Below are positions 1-9,138 of a stretch of 64,000 bases of DNA, piece by piece. Position 1 is the stretch's first letter; each line of letters opens with the position of its first letter. The stretch covers positions 42,826 to 106,825 of the forward strand of contig DATKVG010000036.1 of NCBI GenBank assembly GCA_035530195.1, in the 5' to 3' direction. The translations under genes were made by a program, and so were the position numbers. The stretch is from JAPLKX01 sp035530195 (lineage in GTDB: Bacteria; Hydrogenedentota; Hydrogenedentia; Hydrogenedentales; SLHB01). The notes below the pieces were generated by a model. The model searched no databases, was not told the origin of the DNA, and saw only the letters and a list, made by a program, of their open reading frames with translations.

Positions 1-2
1 GC

Positions 3-2597
3 GGCCGGGTCGACGCCGCCAACGACAACGGCGCCGGCACGATCCGCTACATTCGTTGCGCGAAGGACGACAACGTGCCGTTCCAGGAAACGGCGTGGCG
101 ATCCGCGGCTTTTGTCGTGAGCAAGCAAGGCGCGGCGCCGCTGAACGCGCTGTTCGAACCGGCGTTGGACGTGTGCGTTTTCACCGCCGCCGTTCCTGCC
201 CAAAACCTCGAACTGTGGCCCGTGCTCAAGGAACTCCAGCAATACACGCGCGACGCCATCGCCGCGAGCATGGTCTACGGCGACGACTTCGGCAACGTCA
301 CCGCATTCAATGAGAACGCCCCCGCCGGCGTGTTCGGCATGAACCGGCTCAATCACTGCGGCGCCATATTCGACGAGGCGGAGCGTGGCGAGTCGCCCGC
401 GTTGCGCCAAACGGCCCTCCTCTGGTGCAGCAACATGTATGACCTGTCGACGTGGTGGGCCGACGCCAAAGAGTTTGGCGGCACGCGTTACAACAACGCC
501 ACCGCCGCCGGCTCCAAAGACCACGTGGACGATACCTTGTTCATGTGGCGCGGCAATAACGCCGTCCATTTCTGCACGAAAGGCTTCGAGAACTACGTGT
601 CCGCCTACGAGGAGACCGGCGACCCGCGTATGCTCGCAGCGCTCCGCGCACAAACCGCGTACGCGTTCAAGTACATCCACACCGACCAAGGCGAGTGCCG
701 AAACATCGGCGACGTGGCCGACTTCATGGCGCTGTACCGCACCACGGGGCGCAGGCAGTACCTGGACGAGGCCCTGCGGCTGTTCCGCGAACTGCGGGCG
801 AAACTGTCGCCCGGCGATTTGTTCAGCCAGGGCGGGCAGCCGATCGCCGAAGACGGCCCGTTTATCGACGACGACCAGCATGGGTACGAGGCGCCGTTCG
901 CCAAGCCGTACATCATCGGGTACGCGCTTGCCGGGCTGCCGGACCTGTTGCGCGAGTGCCCCGACGAGCCAAAACTCCGCGACGTCGTCTGTGCCGTCGC
1001 CGATTTCATGGCAGACTCGCAAGACGCGCTCGGCGGGTGGCGGTACCCGCACCCGAAAAGTTCGTGGCAGATCCTCAGCCAGGCCATCGAGCACGCCGCG
1101 CAACTCGCCCGGGCCGCCGCCGTCCTCGAAGAACGCGGCGAGCCGGTCGACAACCTGCTCGACGCGATCGAAAGAACGCTCCAGCAGCGCGTCAACGGCT
1201 TTGCCCGCACCGGCACGATCCTCGCCGGGCTTGGCGGCTGGGAATCCAAAGCCGGCGTTGTTAGAGAAGGGCAGACTATCTACGACCTGTATAAGAAGCC
1301 GGCCGATCGCGATCCTTCCCGCGACTATACCGAAGGCGAGATCAGCCTCGGCAATTCTGCGCCGGAAGGGCTCGTTTATTTCACGGAAGTGCTCGAATTT
1401 TACCTCGCCCAGCGGCCTGCAGAACGCCTGTTTCACAGCAACGATCAACTAGCGGCTGTCCTCGAACGAACGGAACAGCACCATGATGTGCCTGAACCTC
1501 AACGCGCGGAGCCGCTCCGCTACGGCGTTAAGGCCGAACTCCCCCACTTCCGCGATGCACAGGTCGCCCGGCTCGACTTCCCGATGTCGCGCGGGCAATC
1601 CGGCCTGCCGTTTACTGAATGGCGCGCCCGTGCCCGCGAAACCTTCCTGTCCTGCCTGCCGCCGCGGCCGGCACTCGCCCCGTTCGACCCGCAAGTGGTT
1701 GCCGTTGAAGATCGGGGCGCGTATGAGGCACGCAAGATCGCACTGAACCTCTCACAGGATGCCCGCGTGCTCGCCTACCTGCTTGTGCCGAAGGGTCAAG
1801 GCCCGTTTCCCGCGATCCTGGCGCTGCACGATCACGGCGCCCATTTCTCGATCGGCAAAGAGAAAGTGGTCCGCCCGTTTGACGAGCCGGCCGATCGCAT
1901 CAAGGACGCCGAAAAATGGGTGTGCGAATGTTACGGCGGCGTGTTCATCGGCGACGAACTCGCCGCACGCGGGTACGTCGTGTTTGCTGCCGACGCGCTG
2001 TACTGGGGCGACCGCGGCCGGGCCGAAGGCGTCAGCTACGAGGCGCAACAGGCGCTCGCCGCGAACCTCCTCCAGCTTGGCTACACCTGGGCCGGCCTCA
2101 TCCTGTGGGACGACATCCGCAGCGCGGAGTTTGTGCAGGGACTCGAGGAAGTCGACCCGGACCGGATCGGCGCGGTTGGCCTGTCGATGGGTTCTTACCG
2201 CACGTGGAGCCTTGCCGCCGCGACCGACATTGTCAAAGCCGGCGCGGCCATCTGTTGGATGGGCGACACGCCCACGCTTACCTCGATAGGCAACAACCAG
2301 ACCCGCGGCCAGTCCGCCTACTCGATGATCCACCCCAACCTCCGCAACTACCTCGACTACCCCGACGTGGCGTCGATCGCCTGCCCGAAACCCATGCTGT
2401 TCTACAACGGCAGGCAGGACGCCCTGTTCCCGATCCCCGGCGTCGAAGCCTGCTACGAAAAACTCCAGCGCGTCTGGCGCGATCAGGGGGTCGAAAACCG
2501 CCTCGTCACAAAACTGTGGGACGTGCCCCACGTTTTCAACCGCAAAATGCAGGCCCAAGCCTTCCAATTCCTCGACACACACCTGAAGGCAAAATAG
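3..2597 (+). CDS. Helical-toroid / alpha-beta hydrolase (acetyl-xylan-esterase-like) fusion, 5' partial
   Basis: The frame is open to the left edge, so the true start lies outside the window; the GTG at 75 is only the first internal start-type codon. The N-terminal ~530 visible residues are helix-rich with Trp/Asp/His clusters (STWWADAKEF, DDDQHGYEAPF) and resemble (alpha/alpha)-toroid glycan-processing domains. From about base 1740 a dienelactone-hydrolase/acetyl-xylan-esterase-type fold follows: oxyanion segment LALHDHG, nucleophile elbow GLSMG near 2190, acid NGRQDALFP near 2420 and histidine VPHVF near 2527. Known: esterases of this type deacylate plant polysaccharides. Inferred: a bifunctional protein acting on substituted glycans. 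Localisation cannot be judged without the N-terminus. Confidence 0.75.
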   Translation, partial: GRVDAANDNGAGTIRYIRCAKDDNVPFQETAWRSAAFVVSKQGAAPLNALFEPALDVCVFTAAVPAQNLELWPVLKELQQYTRDAIAASMVYGDDFGNVTAFNENAPAGVFGMNRLNHCGAIFDEAERGESPALRQTALLWCSNMYDLSTWWADAKEFGGTRYNNATAAGSKDHVDDTLFMWRGNNAVHFCTKGFENYVSAYEETGDPRMLAALRAQTAYAFKYIHTDQGECRNIGDVADFMALYRTTGRRQYLDEALRLFRELRAKLSPGDLFSQGGQPIAEDGPFIDDDQHGYEAPFAKPYIIGYALAGLPDLLRECPDEPKLRDVVCAVADFMADSQDALGGWRYPHPKSSWQILSQAIEHAAQLARAAAVLEERGEPVDNLLDAIERTLQQRVNGFARTGTILAGLGGWESKAGVVREGQTIYDLYKKPADRDPSRDYTEGEISLGNSAPEGLVYFTEVLEFYLAQRPAERLFHSNDQLAAVLERTEQHHDVPEPQRAEPLRYGVKAELPHFRDAQVARLDFPMSRGQSGLPFTEWRARARETFLSCLPPRPALAPFDPQVVAVEDRGAYEARKIALNLSQDARVLAYLLVPKGQGPFPAILALHDHGAHFSIGKEKVVRPFDEPADRIKDAEKWVCECYGGVFIGDELAARGYVVFAADALYWGDRGRAEGVSYEAQQALAANLLQLGYTWAGLILWDDIRSAEFVQGLEEVDPDRIGAVGLSMGSYRTWSLAAATDIVKAGAAICWMGDTPTLTSIGNNQTRGQSAYSMIHPNLRNYLDYPDVASIACPKPMLFYNGRQDALFPIPGVEACYEKLQRVWRDQGVENRLVTKLWDVPHVFNRKMQAQAFQFLDTHLKAK

Positions 2598-2603
2598 CCC
2601 GCT

Positions 2604-2651
2604 CTGGTCTCATTGGTCCCATAGGTCCCATGCGTCCCATTGATCCCATTT
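2604..2651. repeat. 9-bp-period intergenic repeat (GTCCCATNN units)
   Basis: About five units of a 9-bp motif, GTCCCAT followed by two variable bases, lie just after the esterase stop and before the next gene. Sister loci with other unit variants occur at nine or more further places in the window. Confidence 0.8.
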
Positions 2652-2711
2652 GATTGTGCTCCAACCACCTGTGGCAAGATAAGCTCCGCACTCAAAAAGG
2701 AGCCAAGTCCC

Positions 2712-3986
2712 ATGACATTCGCCAATGATCGCCTTCGTCCCGCCGATTACCTTTCCATTACTATCATCATGGGCCTGATGGGCGCGTTTTTCTGGGCAAT
2801 CCGCGGCACGGGTGGGTTTGGCGGCGAACAGGGCGGCATTCTTGCCGGGCTTGGTTGGGCGGTGCTTTGGTATGGGTTCAGCAGAATCGACGGCACGGCC
2901 CGCACCCGCCCGTACGGCCACGCCGGCGCCATCGTCGCCATCACGTTCGGGATAGCGGTCGGCGGGTTCACCGGCTACGGCGTGTACAACTCGTGGGTCC
3001 GCGGCCAGTTCTTCCTCGACCACCCGAACGGCCTGCGCGACGTCGGCGCGTGGACCGGCTACGCGATGCTGTTTGTCTGCGGCCTGCACTGGGGCGGCAT
3101 CCCCGGCGCGTTTCTGGCGTGGTGTGCACCGCGCAAGCCCGTCCGCTGGCAAGGATGGGCCGGCCGCATTGGCGGGGGCATCGCGGGCGCCGTGGCCGCG
3201 GGCGTTATCGTGCGCGTGTTCCCCCAATGGTTCCTGCCGTTCTACAACGAGGGCATCTACCAATTACCGGAAAACGCCACTTGCATCCGCGCCGCCGGTT
3301 CCATCCGTAACATCGCCCCGCACGTCGGCCTGTTCCTCGGATTCCTCGCATTCGAGATCGGGCGCCGCGACTGGCGGGCCGTCGGCATCATGCTCGTGAT
3401 GGCGCTCGGGTTCGCCATCCCATTCTCAGTCGGCGGCTACTGGCACACCATGAACGACTCGGCGCTCCAAATCAGTTGGTGGAAAAACTGGGAGATGTCC
3501 ATCGGCCTTGGCGGCGGGCTGGCATTCGGCCTCGCCTTCTACCTCTTCAACCGCCCCGAAGACGTTGCGCCGCGCCCCGTAACTTCAACCGAACGCATCG
3601 CCGGCGCCGGCATACCGCTTGCGATCGGCCTCGCCCAGATTCTGATGGGCGGCTATGAGGGATTCCGGTCGTTACACAAACTCCCCTGGGCCGAGTTACC
3701 CGACCTCTCGGCTTTCCTCGTCATCGCCGGGATGGTCCTTGTCGCCATTATTTCGCTGCCGCTGATTGGCCGGTCATCCACCGCCGCCCCGCGGCATGCC
3801 GCCGAACCCATCCCCAGCTGGGTACCGTTCGCCGTCGTCACGCTGATCGTGGTCGTTGGTTACTTAGTCAGCATCCCCCCGAAACTCCAACTCGCCAACA
3901 ACGTCCTCCTCTTGCTCTACACCGCCTACATCGCCGTCAGCGCGATGCTTATATTCCCCCTGCTGAAATGTAAGACAAAATCCTAA
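2712..3986 (+). CDS. Multi-pass integral membrane protein of unknown function
   Basis: Encodes 424 aa. ATG 2712 is chosen because AAGGAG sits ten bases upstream; the frame extends further 5' but that part is not protein-like. About ten to twelve hydrophobic segments alternate with short loops rich in Gly and aromatic residues (GTGGFGGEQGG near the N-terminus, GGYWHTMNDS in the middle). The protein ends with a helix followed by KCKTKS. I recognise no transporter or enzyme signature. Neighbours are carbohydrate enzymes, which makes uptake or sensing of a breakdown product possible, but this rests only on proximity. Confidence 0.8.
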   Translation: MTFANDRLRPADYLSITIIMGLMGAFFWAIRGTGGFGGEQGGILAGLGWAVLWYGFSRIDGTARTRPYGHAGAIVAITFGIAVGGFTGYGVYNSWVRGQFFLDHPNGLRDVGAWTGYAMLFVCGLHWGGIPGAFLAWCAPRKPVRWQGWAGRIGGGIAGAVAAGVIVRVFPQWFLPFYNEGIYQLPENATCIRAAGSIRNIAPHVGLFLGFLAFEIGRRDWRAVGIMLVMALGFAIPFSVGGYWHTMNDSALQISWWKNWEMSIGLGGGLAFGLAFYLFNRPEDVAPRPVTSTERIAGAGIPLAIGLAQILMGGYEGFRSLHKLPWAELPDLSAFLVIAGMVLVAIISLPLIGRSSTAAPRHAAEPIPSWVPFAVVTLIVVVGYLVSIPPKLQLANNVLLLLYTAYIAVSAMLIFPLLKCKTKS

Positions 3987-4070
3987 TGCGGCTTCTTCGC
4001 CGCCTTAGGACGGGCAGGCACCGGTCGGATATGGATGCCGGCAAACTGGGGACGCTGAGAATTCTGCCCC

Positions 4071-4099
4071 TTGACTTTTATGCCCGCCAGTGCTACACT
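4071..4099 (+). promoter_or_regulatory. Sigma70-type promoter for the chitosanase gene
   Basis: TTGACT (4071-4076) and TACACT (4094-4099) are separated by 17 bp and lie about 57 bp before the chosen start of the chitosanase gene. This is one of the best -35/-10 matches in the window. Confidence 0.6.
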
Positions 4100-4155
4100 G
4101 ACAATTGGTGCAGGTTACCGGTTACATCCTATAACTCATGCGGAGGTTTAACTCC

Positions 4156-5016
4156 GTGCTGACCGCACTTCAAAAAAAGACCGCCCAGGCGATTGTCAAC
4201 ATCTTCGAAACCGGTAAGCCGCTGGGCGACTACGCGCGTGTCACCGTCCTTGCGGGCGATACGGGCGGCCTCAGTTTCGGCCGATCCCAGGTCACCCTCG
4301 CCAGCGGCAACCTCCACAAGCTCATCGGCGCCTACTGCCGCGCCGAATCCGCCCAGTTTACCAAATCGCTCCGCCCCTACCTCGAACGTCTCCAGCAGCG
4401 TGACCCCGCACTCAACTCCAATCGCACGCTCCGCCAGATCCTCAAAGACTCCGGGGCCGACCCCGTCATGTGCCAAACCCAGGACGTCTTCTTCGACCGC
4501 GTTTACTGGACTCCGGCGGAAAAAACCGCCGCCGCCATGGCCATCACCGAACCGCTCGGCGTTGCCGTGGTTTACGACAGCAAGATCCACGGATCCTGGA
4601 CCCGTATCGCCAACCGCGTCTCAGCCCGCCTAGGCAGCCCCGCGTCCGCCGGAGAACGCCAGTGGGTCGAGGCCTACATCCGTGAACGCCGCAACTGGCT
4701 CGCAAACCATTCCAACACGCTTCTCCACAAAACCGTGTATCGAATGGACACGTTCCTTCAGCTAATCCAGGAAAACCGGTGGGCGCTCGCCTTGCCCCTC
4801 GTCGTCCGTGGCATCCAAATCGAACAGGAGATGCTTATGCCTAAAGAAAACTCAACACTTGCAACTTCGCAACCCAAGGGCGGCAAGAAAGGCCAACCAA
4901 AGACCGGCAAGAACAGTCCGCCCAAGCACGGCAAGAACAGCCCGCTCAAGCACGGCAAAAAGGACCAATCCAAACACGGTAAGAAAGGCCAATCCAAGCA
5001 CGGTAAGAGCAACTAA
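4156..5016 (+). CDS. GH46-type chitosanase with Lys-rich repeat tail
   Basis: Encodes 286 aa. GTG 4156 is preferred over ATG 4138 because GGAGG (4142-4146) lies nine bases before it. The first ~215 residues match the GH46 chitosanase pattern: IFETG, then VTVLAGDTGGLSFGRSQ, DVFFDRVYW, VVYDSKIHGSW and TVYRMDTF. Glu18 and Asp35 fit the family's acid/base pair by position. The enzyme would hydrolyse beta-1,4-linked glucosamine polymers. Odd points: no signal peptide is visible from either start, and residues ~235-286 are an 8-residue KHGK-type repeat that is strongly cationic. A sigma70-like promoter lies directly upstream. The tail may bind polyanions or cell wall, which is inference. Confidence 0.8.
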   Translation: MLTALQKKTAQAIVNIFETGKPLGDYARVTVLAGDTGGLSFGRSQVTLASGNLHKLIGAYCRAESAQFTKSLRPYLERLQQRDPALNSNRTLRQILKDSGADPVMCQTQDVFFDRVYWTPAEKTAAAMAITEPLGVAVVYDSKIHGSWTRIANRVSARLGSPASAGERQWVEAYIRERRNWLANHSNTLLHKTVYRMDTFLQLIQENRWALALPLVVRGIQIEQEMLMPKENSTLATSQPKGGKKGQPKTGKNSPPKHGKNSPLKHGKKDQSKHGKKGQSKHGKSN

Positions 5017-5076
5017 GTAGCTTCAGGCCATAAACACTGTGTCCGGTAGGCTCACCATACGAAAGGTATCCGGCAT

Positions 5077-6672
5077 ATGCGAAAAGCACTTGTGGCAGTC
5101 ATTTTGGCGCATCTGCTCTGCGGCTGCGTAGTATTCAGGGGGATCGATAACTGCTTTCAGAAACCGGCCCTCTATCAACGCCCCGAGCTGTTCTCTCCGA
5201 ATCTGGCCGTCACCAAATACCTCATTGAACATCCTGGGTCATCTTTCTGCCCACCCAACAGTGAGGATAAGAATAACGGGGAAGACTCGTACTCGGGCGA
5301 AGCTGCGGAGAAGGTGCCCGCGAACATTGTCATTCTTGGCCCGGAGGCCGTTACGCCCGCCCTATCGGGCGAATACGTGTTTCATATTGCCGACAAGACG
5401 GGCTCTGCCGATCAGCGGCCGATTGTCAGCGTAACTCCCCAGGAGGCGGTTCTCGAGCTCGCACCCCTCACAAGCAGTAACTGGCTTAAGCTCCGAATTA
5501 ATCGGGCATCGCTTGCAAGCGCCGAGAATGTGACTATTGCCGTCATGGCTGCGGCCGCGCAGAATCCGCCCCTGACACAAGAAGAAGCAGAGGAAAAAGG
5601 CTTCTACCTTAGACTCGATGTACCCGTTAACTCGACGGAATCTGACCCCACACCCCTCACGCTCAAGACCGACATCTATCCCCTCGCGGAGAAAGATGCC
5701 GCCGAAGAGTTCGGCGCCTTCTTTGCCTCCGTTTTCACCGTGTGCCACGTCAACTTTATCAATCAGGAGGAAAAGCCTCTGCTCGTATACGGTTCCTCAC
5801 TCACGGCCGAGGTCAACGTCCTGCTCGCCGAAGACGATGTGCGTAAGCAGTTAGGCCAGCCCGCGCTCGACGATCCGCGCGTACTGTACGAACTCGAACT
5901 GAACCATTCCGCGTTCGGCACAACCGAAAATCCCGTCGATGAGCTAGATTGGTATTACAGGTTCCGCCCGCTCTGTTTCCGGGATATCCTCGCTATGTTC
6001 GAGTTTCAGCGGCGATCCGACGAACGGCAGCGCCTGATAGATTATCTCATGTTCGCCGGCGCGATTGCGGCGCCCCTCGATATTTTCGTTACGCATCGCG
6101 ATTATGCCACGGGCGTCGCCCTGTTTACCGGCGTGTTCACCCCGGAACTCGAGAAACTCATCCTGGGGGACATACTCCTCCATGCGGAACGTCTCCAAAG
6201 CCGCAGCCTTCGAGAAATCGAAGAACTACCGGGATACGGCCAACTCGACCGGCTCGTGTTCTTCCCGCGCCGCCCGATTTACGGCCTCGTTCATCATCTA
6301 CCCGCTTATCTCGGGCCCGTCGACATAACCAGCGCGCAAGTCGCCGCCTCCTATGTCGAGAAACTTGGGCCCGACATGCAAGAAGCGCTCAATAAACAAA
6401 CCGAACAGCGCCAAAAGGATATTGAAGCCGCATTGAAAGGTGTGGCCGACTCACCCGCAGTCCAACAAGCGTTGGCCACACTCGCCGAGGCAAAGGCAAA
6501 ACAGGCCGAAAAAGAAGCCCAGGAAGCCCAAGAGCGAGCTAACCAAAGCATCATACCTGGATTGAGCAAGGACGATCTCACACAATTGATCCCCATACTC
6601 CAAACCATTCCGACGGCCCAGCCCGCAGTCCCGCTTCTTCAACAGTGGCTCAAAGACAACGTGGTGGAATAG
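5077..6672 (+). CDS. Large lipoprotein of unknown function
   Basis: Encodes 531 aa; AAAGG lies just before ATG 5077. The N-terminus is a short hydrophobic signal ending in LLCGC, a clear lipobox, so the mature protein should be lipid-anchored. The middle 350 residues are mixed alpha/beta without a motif I can name. Residues ~430-490 are Glu/Ala/Lys/Gln-rich (KQTEQRQKDIEAAL, AKAKQAEKEAQEAQ) and should form a coiled coil. It follows the chitosanase on the same strand by 60 bp, but there is no proof of co-transcription. Function unknown. Confidence 0.8.
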   Translation: MRKALVAVILAHLLCGCVVFRGIDNCFQKPALYQRPELFSPNLAVTKYLIEHPGSSFCPPNSEDKNNGEDSYSGEAAEKVPANIVILGPEAVTPALSGEYVFHIADKTGSADQRPIVSVTPQEAVLELAPLTSSNWLKLRINRASLASAENVTIAVMAAAAQNPPLTQEEAEEKGFYLRLDVPVNSTESDPTPLTLKTDIYPLAEKDAAEEFGAFFASVFTVCHVNFINQEEKPLLVYGSSLTAEVNVLLAEDDVRKQLGQPALDDPRVLYELELNHSAFGTTENPVDELDWYYRFRPLCFRDILAMFEFQRRSDERQRLIDYLMFAGAIAAPLDIFVTHRDYATGVALFTGVFTPELEKLILGDILLHAERLQSRSLREIEELPGYGQLDRLVFFPRRPIYGLVHHLPAYLGPVDITSAQVAASYVEKLGPDMQEALNKQTEQRQKDIEAALKGVADSPAVQQALATLAEAKAKQAEKEAQEAQERANQSIIPGLSKDDLTQLIPILQTIPTAQPAVPLLQQWLKDNVVE

Positions 6673-6759
6673 CGGCTGATTATTGCTTGTGCTTCGGCAT
6701 GGTCACTTATGACACATGGGGCTTGATGCGGTCTCCGGCTCAGTACTCATACAGCCGCG

Positions 6760-8892
6760 CTACTTGGCATAAACCGAGAAATCTGCGATGATCCTCTCGA
6801 TCAACGCGGCCGCGTCGTTTCCCATGGCATACACCGCCAGCCGCCAGCGCCGTTCGGCCGGGGTCGATTCCGCCGGCAGCCATTTCGGGTTATTGTGCAT
6901 GCAATCGTGCCAGGCCTGCGCCATCGAATCCGCCGAGTCGTTGGCAATGGCTGCCAGGTACTTGCCATCGCGCGACACCACGCCGATCACCGGCGTTACG
7001 TACCGGTCCTGGCTATACGCGGCCCAGGCGTTTGGCGGCGTGTTGGGAACGGGTTGCGACGCCGCCACGTACATCTGCACCCATGGGGGGTTGTTGTACT
7101 CGTGATCCGCCGGCTGCACGGGGATCTTCCCCCGTTGGGTGTCGCCAAGAAACGTCCTGCCGCGTTCGGTGAAAATGAAACATCGCTTGACAAACTCTGG
7201 ATAGGGATCGGGCGCGCTGGCGAACGCCGGTGCGTGGCGCAACTGCCAGCACAGGTTCAACCCGGGCAGGGTATCGGGCAACGGCCCAGCGCCGCGTTCC
7301 GGATCCCGGACAACTCTCGCCTCGAACAACACTCGACCCTGGTGCGGCGTCACCGTCGTCAGCACCAGCATGTCGGGGTTTTGTTTGTCGCAGTGGCGCA
7401 TCTCGACCGCACCGCCTTCGATGGGGCGCGCATCGACGAAATCCACCTCCGACTCGTAGCACCACGCATCGCATTGAAACGCCGGCACGTTTGGAAAACA
7501 CATCGACACCATCGGAAACCACTGCCCCCACAGTTTCTCGCGCACGACGCTCACCGTGGGCAGCACGTCCGGCTGAGGGTTCCGCGCCGTCGCAACAGGC
7601 ACAATATCCGGCTGGCCCGCTTCCGCCCGCCGCTCGAGCAGTACCACGTACGACGCCCCCGGCTTGGTTCGGTCTCCCTTGCCCGTTGCCAGAACAACTT
7701 CGTTTTGCCCATCATTATCCGCATCGCCCACCGCCAGCCAGGACGATTCCGCGTAGCGATCGTCAAAATTGCAGAGGAGTTCCCGCTCGATTTTCCCCGA
7801 GCCGTCCACGGAGTACATGAACACGTGCCCGAGGTGTTTGCTTGTGATGAACTCGGACATCTCGTCGCCGCGCGTCGACACCACCAGCTCGTTCCGCCCG
7901 TCGTTGTCCGCGTCCGCCACCGCCATCATCTTCTCGAAATACGCCAGGTCCAGATCTTCGGTTTCCCGCTCGAAAACGTAAACGGGTTCGGCCGTCTCGC
8001 CCACTTTATAACCAATCAGCGTGGCCTTGTTGATCTTCTGGTCGATTTTCCAGCCCACGATCATCTCGTTTTTGCCGTCGTTATCCACATCGCCCACGGT
8101 GATCGACGCGTAAAAACACCCGCGGCCGTCGTGGCCCTCGAGCGCGATCTGCGGGGCCGCGGCCAACTCGCCCTGCGCGTCGAACTCGAAGATGTCGACC
8201 CGCGCCTGGCCGGGCCTGAAACTGTTCGACGTGATGTATTCGACCGCGCCGTCGTTGTCCACATCGCAAATCAGCGATTCCTCGCCCGATCCCGACAACT
8301 GATGGATCTTCCGCGCCTCCACCGCCTCAATCCGCGCATCGACGTCATATCGGATCACCTCGCCACCCCCGCAATACGCCGACACCACCTCACACAAACC
8401 GTCCCCGTCGAGGTCGTGAATCGCCAAGTTGTGCGTAAACCCGCTCTTGTTACATTCGGGCCGCGACACCACTTGCCGTGTCACCGAGCGGCCGTCCGTC
8501 TCGATCACGTAGAAGAACGCGGTCTCCGCCGATTCCTGGCCCGTGCCCACAATGACCTCGTTCTTCCCGTCCTTGTTGAGGTCGGCCACCTTCACCGCGA
8601 GCCCCATCCCCGGCGACCTCTGCGCGAGGTTCTCTGCAATCAGGCGCGTTGCCCACCCGTCCCCCAGCCGTTTGAACACGTAGAGGCGGCTGTCGGGGCA
8701 TCCGGTGGTCAGGATTTCGTTCAGCCCGTCATTGTCGGCATCGCCGATCTCGACGTCCCACCCCGCGTAACTCTGGTCGACTTCTGCGATGACGCTCGCC
8801 GTCCATCCGTCAGCTACCCTCGCCAGATCCTCGACGTTGACTGCACTCGCTGTTGCAGCAAAAACCATCACGAACATGCATCGCCCTATCAT
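6760..8892 (-). CDS. Secreted FG-GAP/VCBS beta-propeller protein
   Basis: Encodes 710 aa, starting with a signal peptide (MIGRCMFVMVFAATASA). Seven calcium-loop repeats of the D-x-D-x-D-G type are visible (GDADNDGLNEI, DLNKDGKNEV, DLDGDGLCEV, DVDNDGAVEY, DVDNDGKNEM, DADNDGRNEL, DADNDGQNEV), consistent with a seven-bladed propeller over residues ~40-410. The C-terminal ~280 residues form a separate Trp-rich domain (CWQLRHAPAF, WHDCMHNNPKW) that I do not recognise. GGGAGA precedes the start and a promoter (8920-8948) lies upstream. Propellers of this class bind ligands or proteins outside the cell. The gene is divergent from the GH42-like gene and shares an upstream element with it. Confidence 0.85.
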   Translation of the reverse strand: MIGRCMFVMVFAATASAVNVEDLARVADGWTASVIAEVDQSYAGWDVEIGDADNDGLNEILTTGCPDSRLYVFKRLGDGWATRLIAENLAQRSPGMGLAVKVADLNKDGKNEVIVGTGQESAETAFFYVIETDGRSVTRQVVSRPECNKSGFTHNLAIHDLDGDGLCEVVSAYCGGGEVIRYDVDARIEAVEARKIHQLSGSGEESLICDVDNDGAVEYITSNSFRPGQARVDIFEFDAQGELAAAPQIALEGHDGRGCFYASITVGDVDNDGKNEMIVGWKIDQKINKATLIGYKVGETAEPVYVFERETEDLDLAYFEKMMAVADADNDGRNELVVSTRGDEMSEFITSKHLGHVFMYSVDGSGKIERELLCNFDDRYAESSWLAVGDADNDGQNEVVLATGKGDRTKPGASYVVLLERRAEAGQPDIVPVATARNPQPDVLPTVSVVREKLWGQWFPMVSMCFPNVPAFQCDAWCYESEVDFVDARPIEGGAVEMRHCDKQNPDMLVLTTVTPHQGRVLFEARVVRDPERGAGPLPDTLPGLNLCWQLRHAPAFASAPDPYPEFVKRCFIFTERGRTFLGDTQRGKIPVQPADHEYNNPPWVQMYVAASQPVPNTPPNAWAAYSQDRYVTPVIGVVSRDGKYLAAIANDSADSMAQAWHDCMHNNPKWLPAESTPAERRWRLAVYAMGNDAAALIERIIADFSVYAK

Positions 8893-8919
8893 AAGAAATC
8901 TCCCTTCTTGCGCATGCCC

Positions 8920-8948
8920 ATTATGGACATCAAAGACGTTGCGAGCAA
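8920..8948 (-). promoter_or_regulatory. Promoter for the FG-GAP protein gene
   Basis: On the minus strand TTGCTC (8948-8943) and CATAAT (8925-8920) are 17 bp apart, followed by a GGGAGA ribosome site and the start at 8892. The conserved 59-bp element abuts the -35 hexamer. Confidence 0.5.
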
Positions 8949-9006
8949 CAGTAGGCTAATGCGTCAACTACGTTGGCAACTCCGAAGTCGCAATTTCTAC
9001 GAAGTC
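8948..9006 (-). promoter_or_regulatory. Conserved 59-bp upstream element, copy L
   Basis: Read on the minus strand, this 59-bp stretch matches 9932-9990 at about 46 of 59 positions without gaps, both ending in GCCTACTGT. It sits immediately upstream of the -35 region of the FG-GAP gene, 55 bp before its start codon. The same geometry at the other copy suggests an activator or repressor site. It could instead be an interspersed repeat. Confidence 0.5.
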
Positions 9007-9138
9007 GGCCAATCAACGCTCGGCGCCTCAGTCCCGGGCGGGACGTGATCAGGGGAAAACCGAAGTCGACCCTTTGTGTCGGTGAGCCTCGAAATGCCCA
9101 TGTTGGAAACACACGGCTTTCAGAGAAACGTAGAGGGT

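Noticed and set aside
6895..9048. 717-codon open frame opposite the FG-GAP gene
   Set aside because: It is the antisense shadow of a high-GC gene; its product is Arg/His/Pro-rich without domains, while the other strand has a signal peptide and seven calcium loops.
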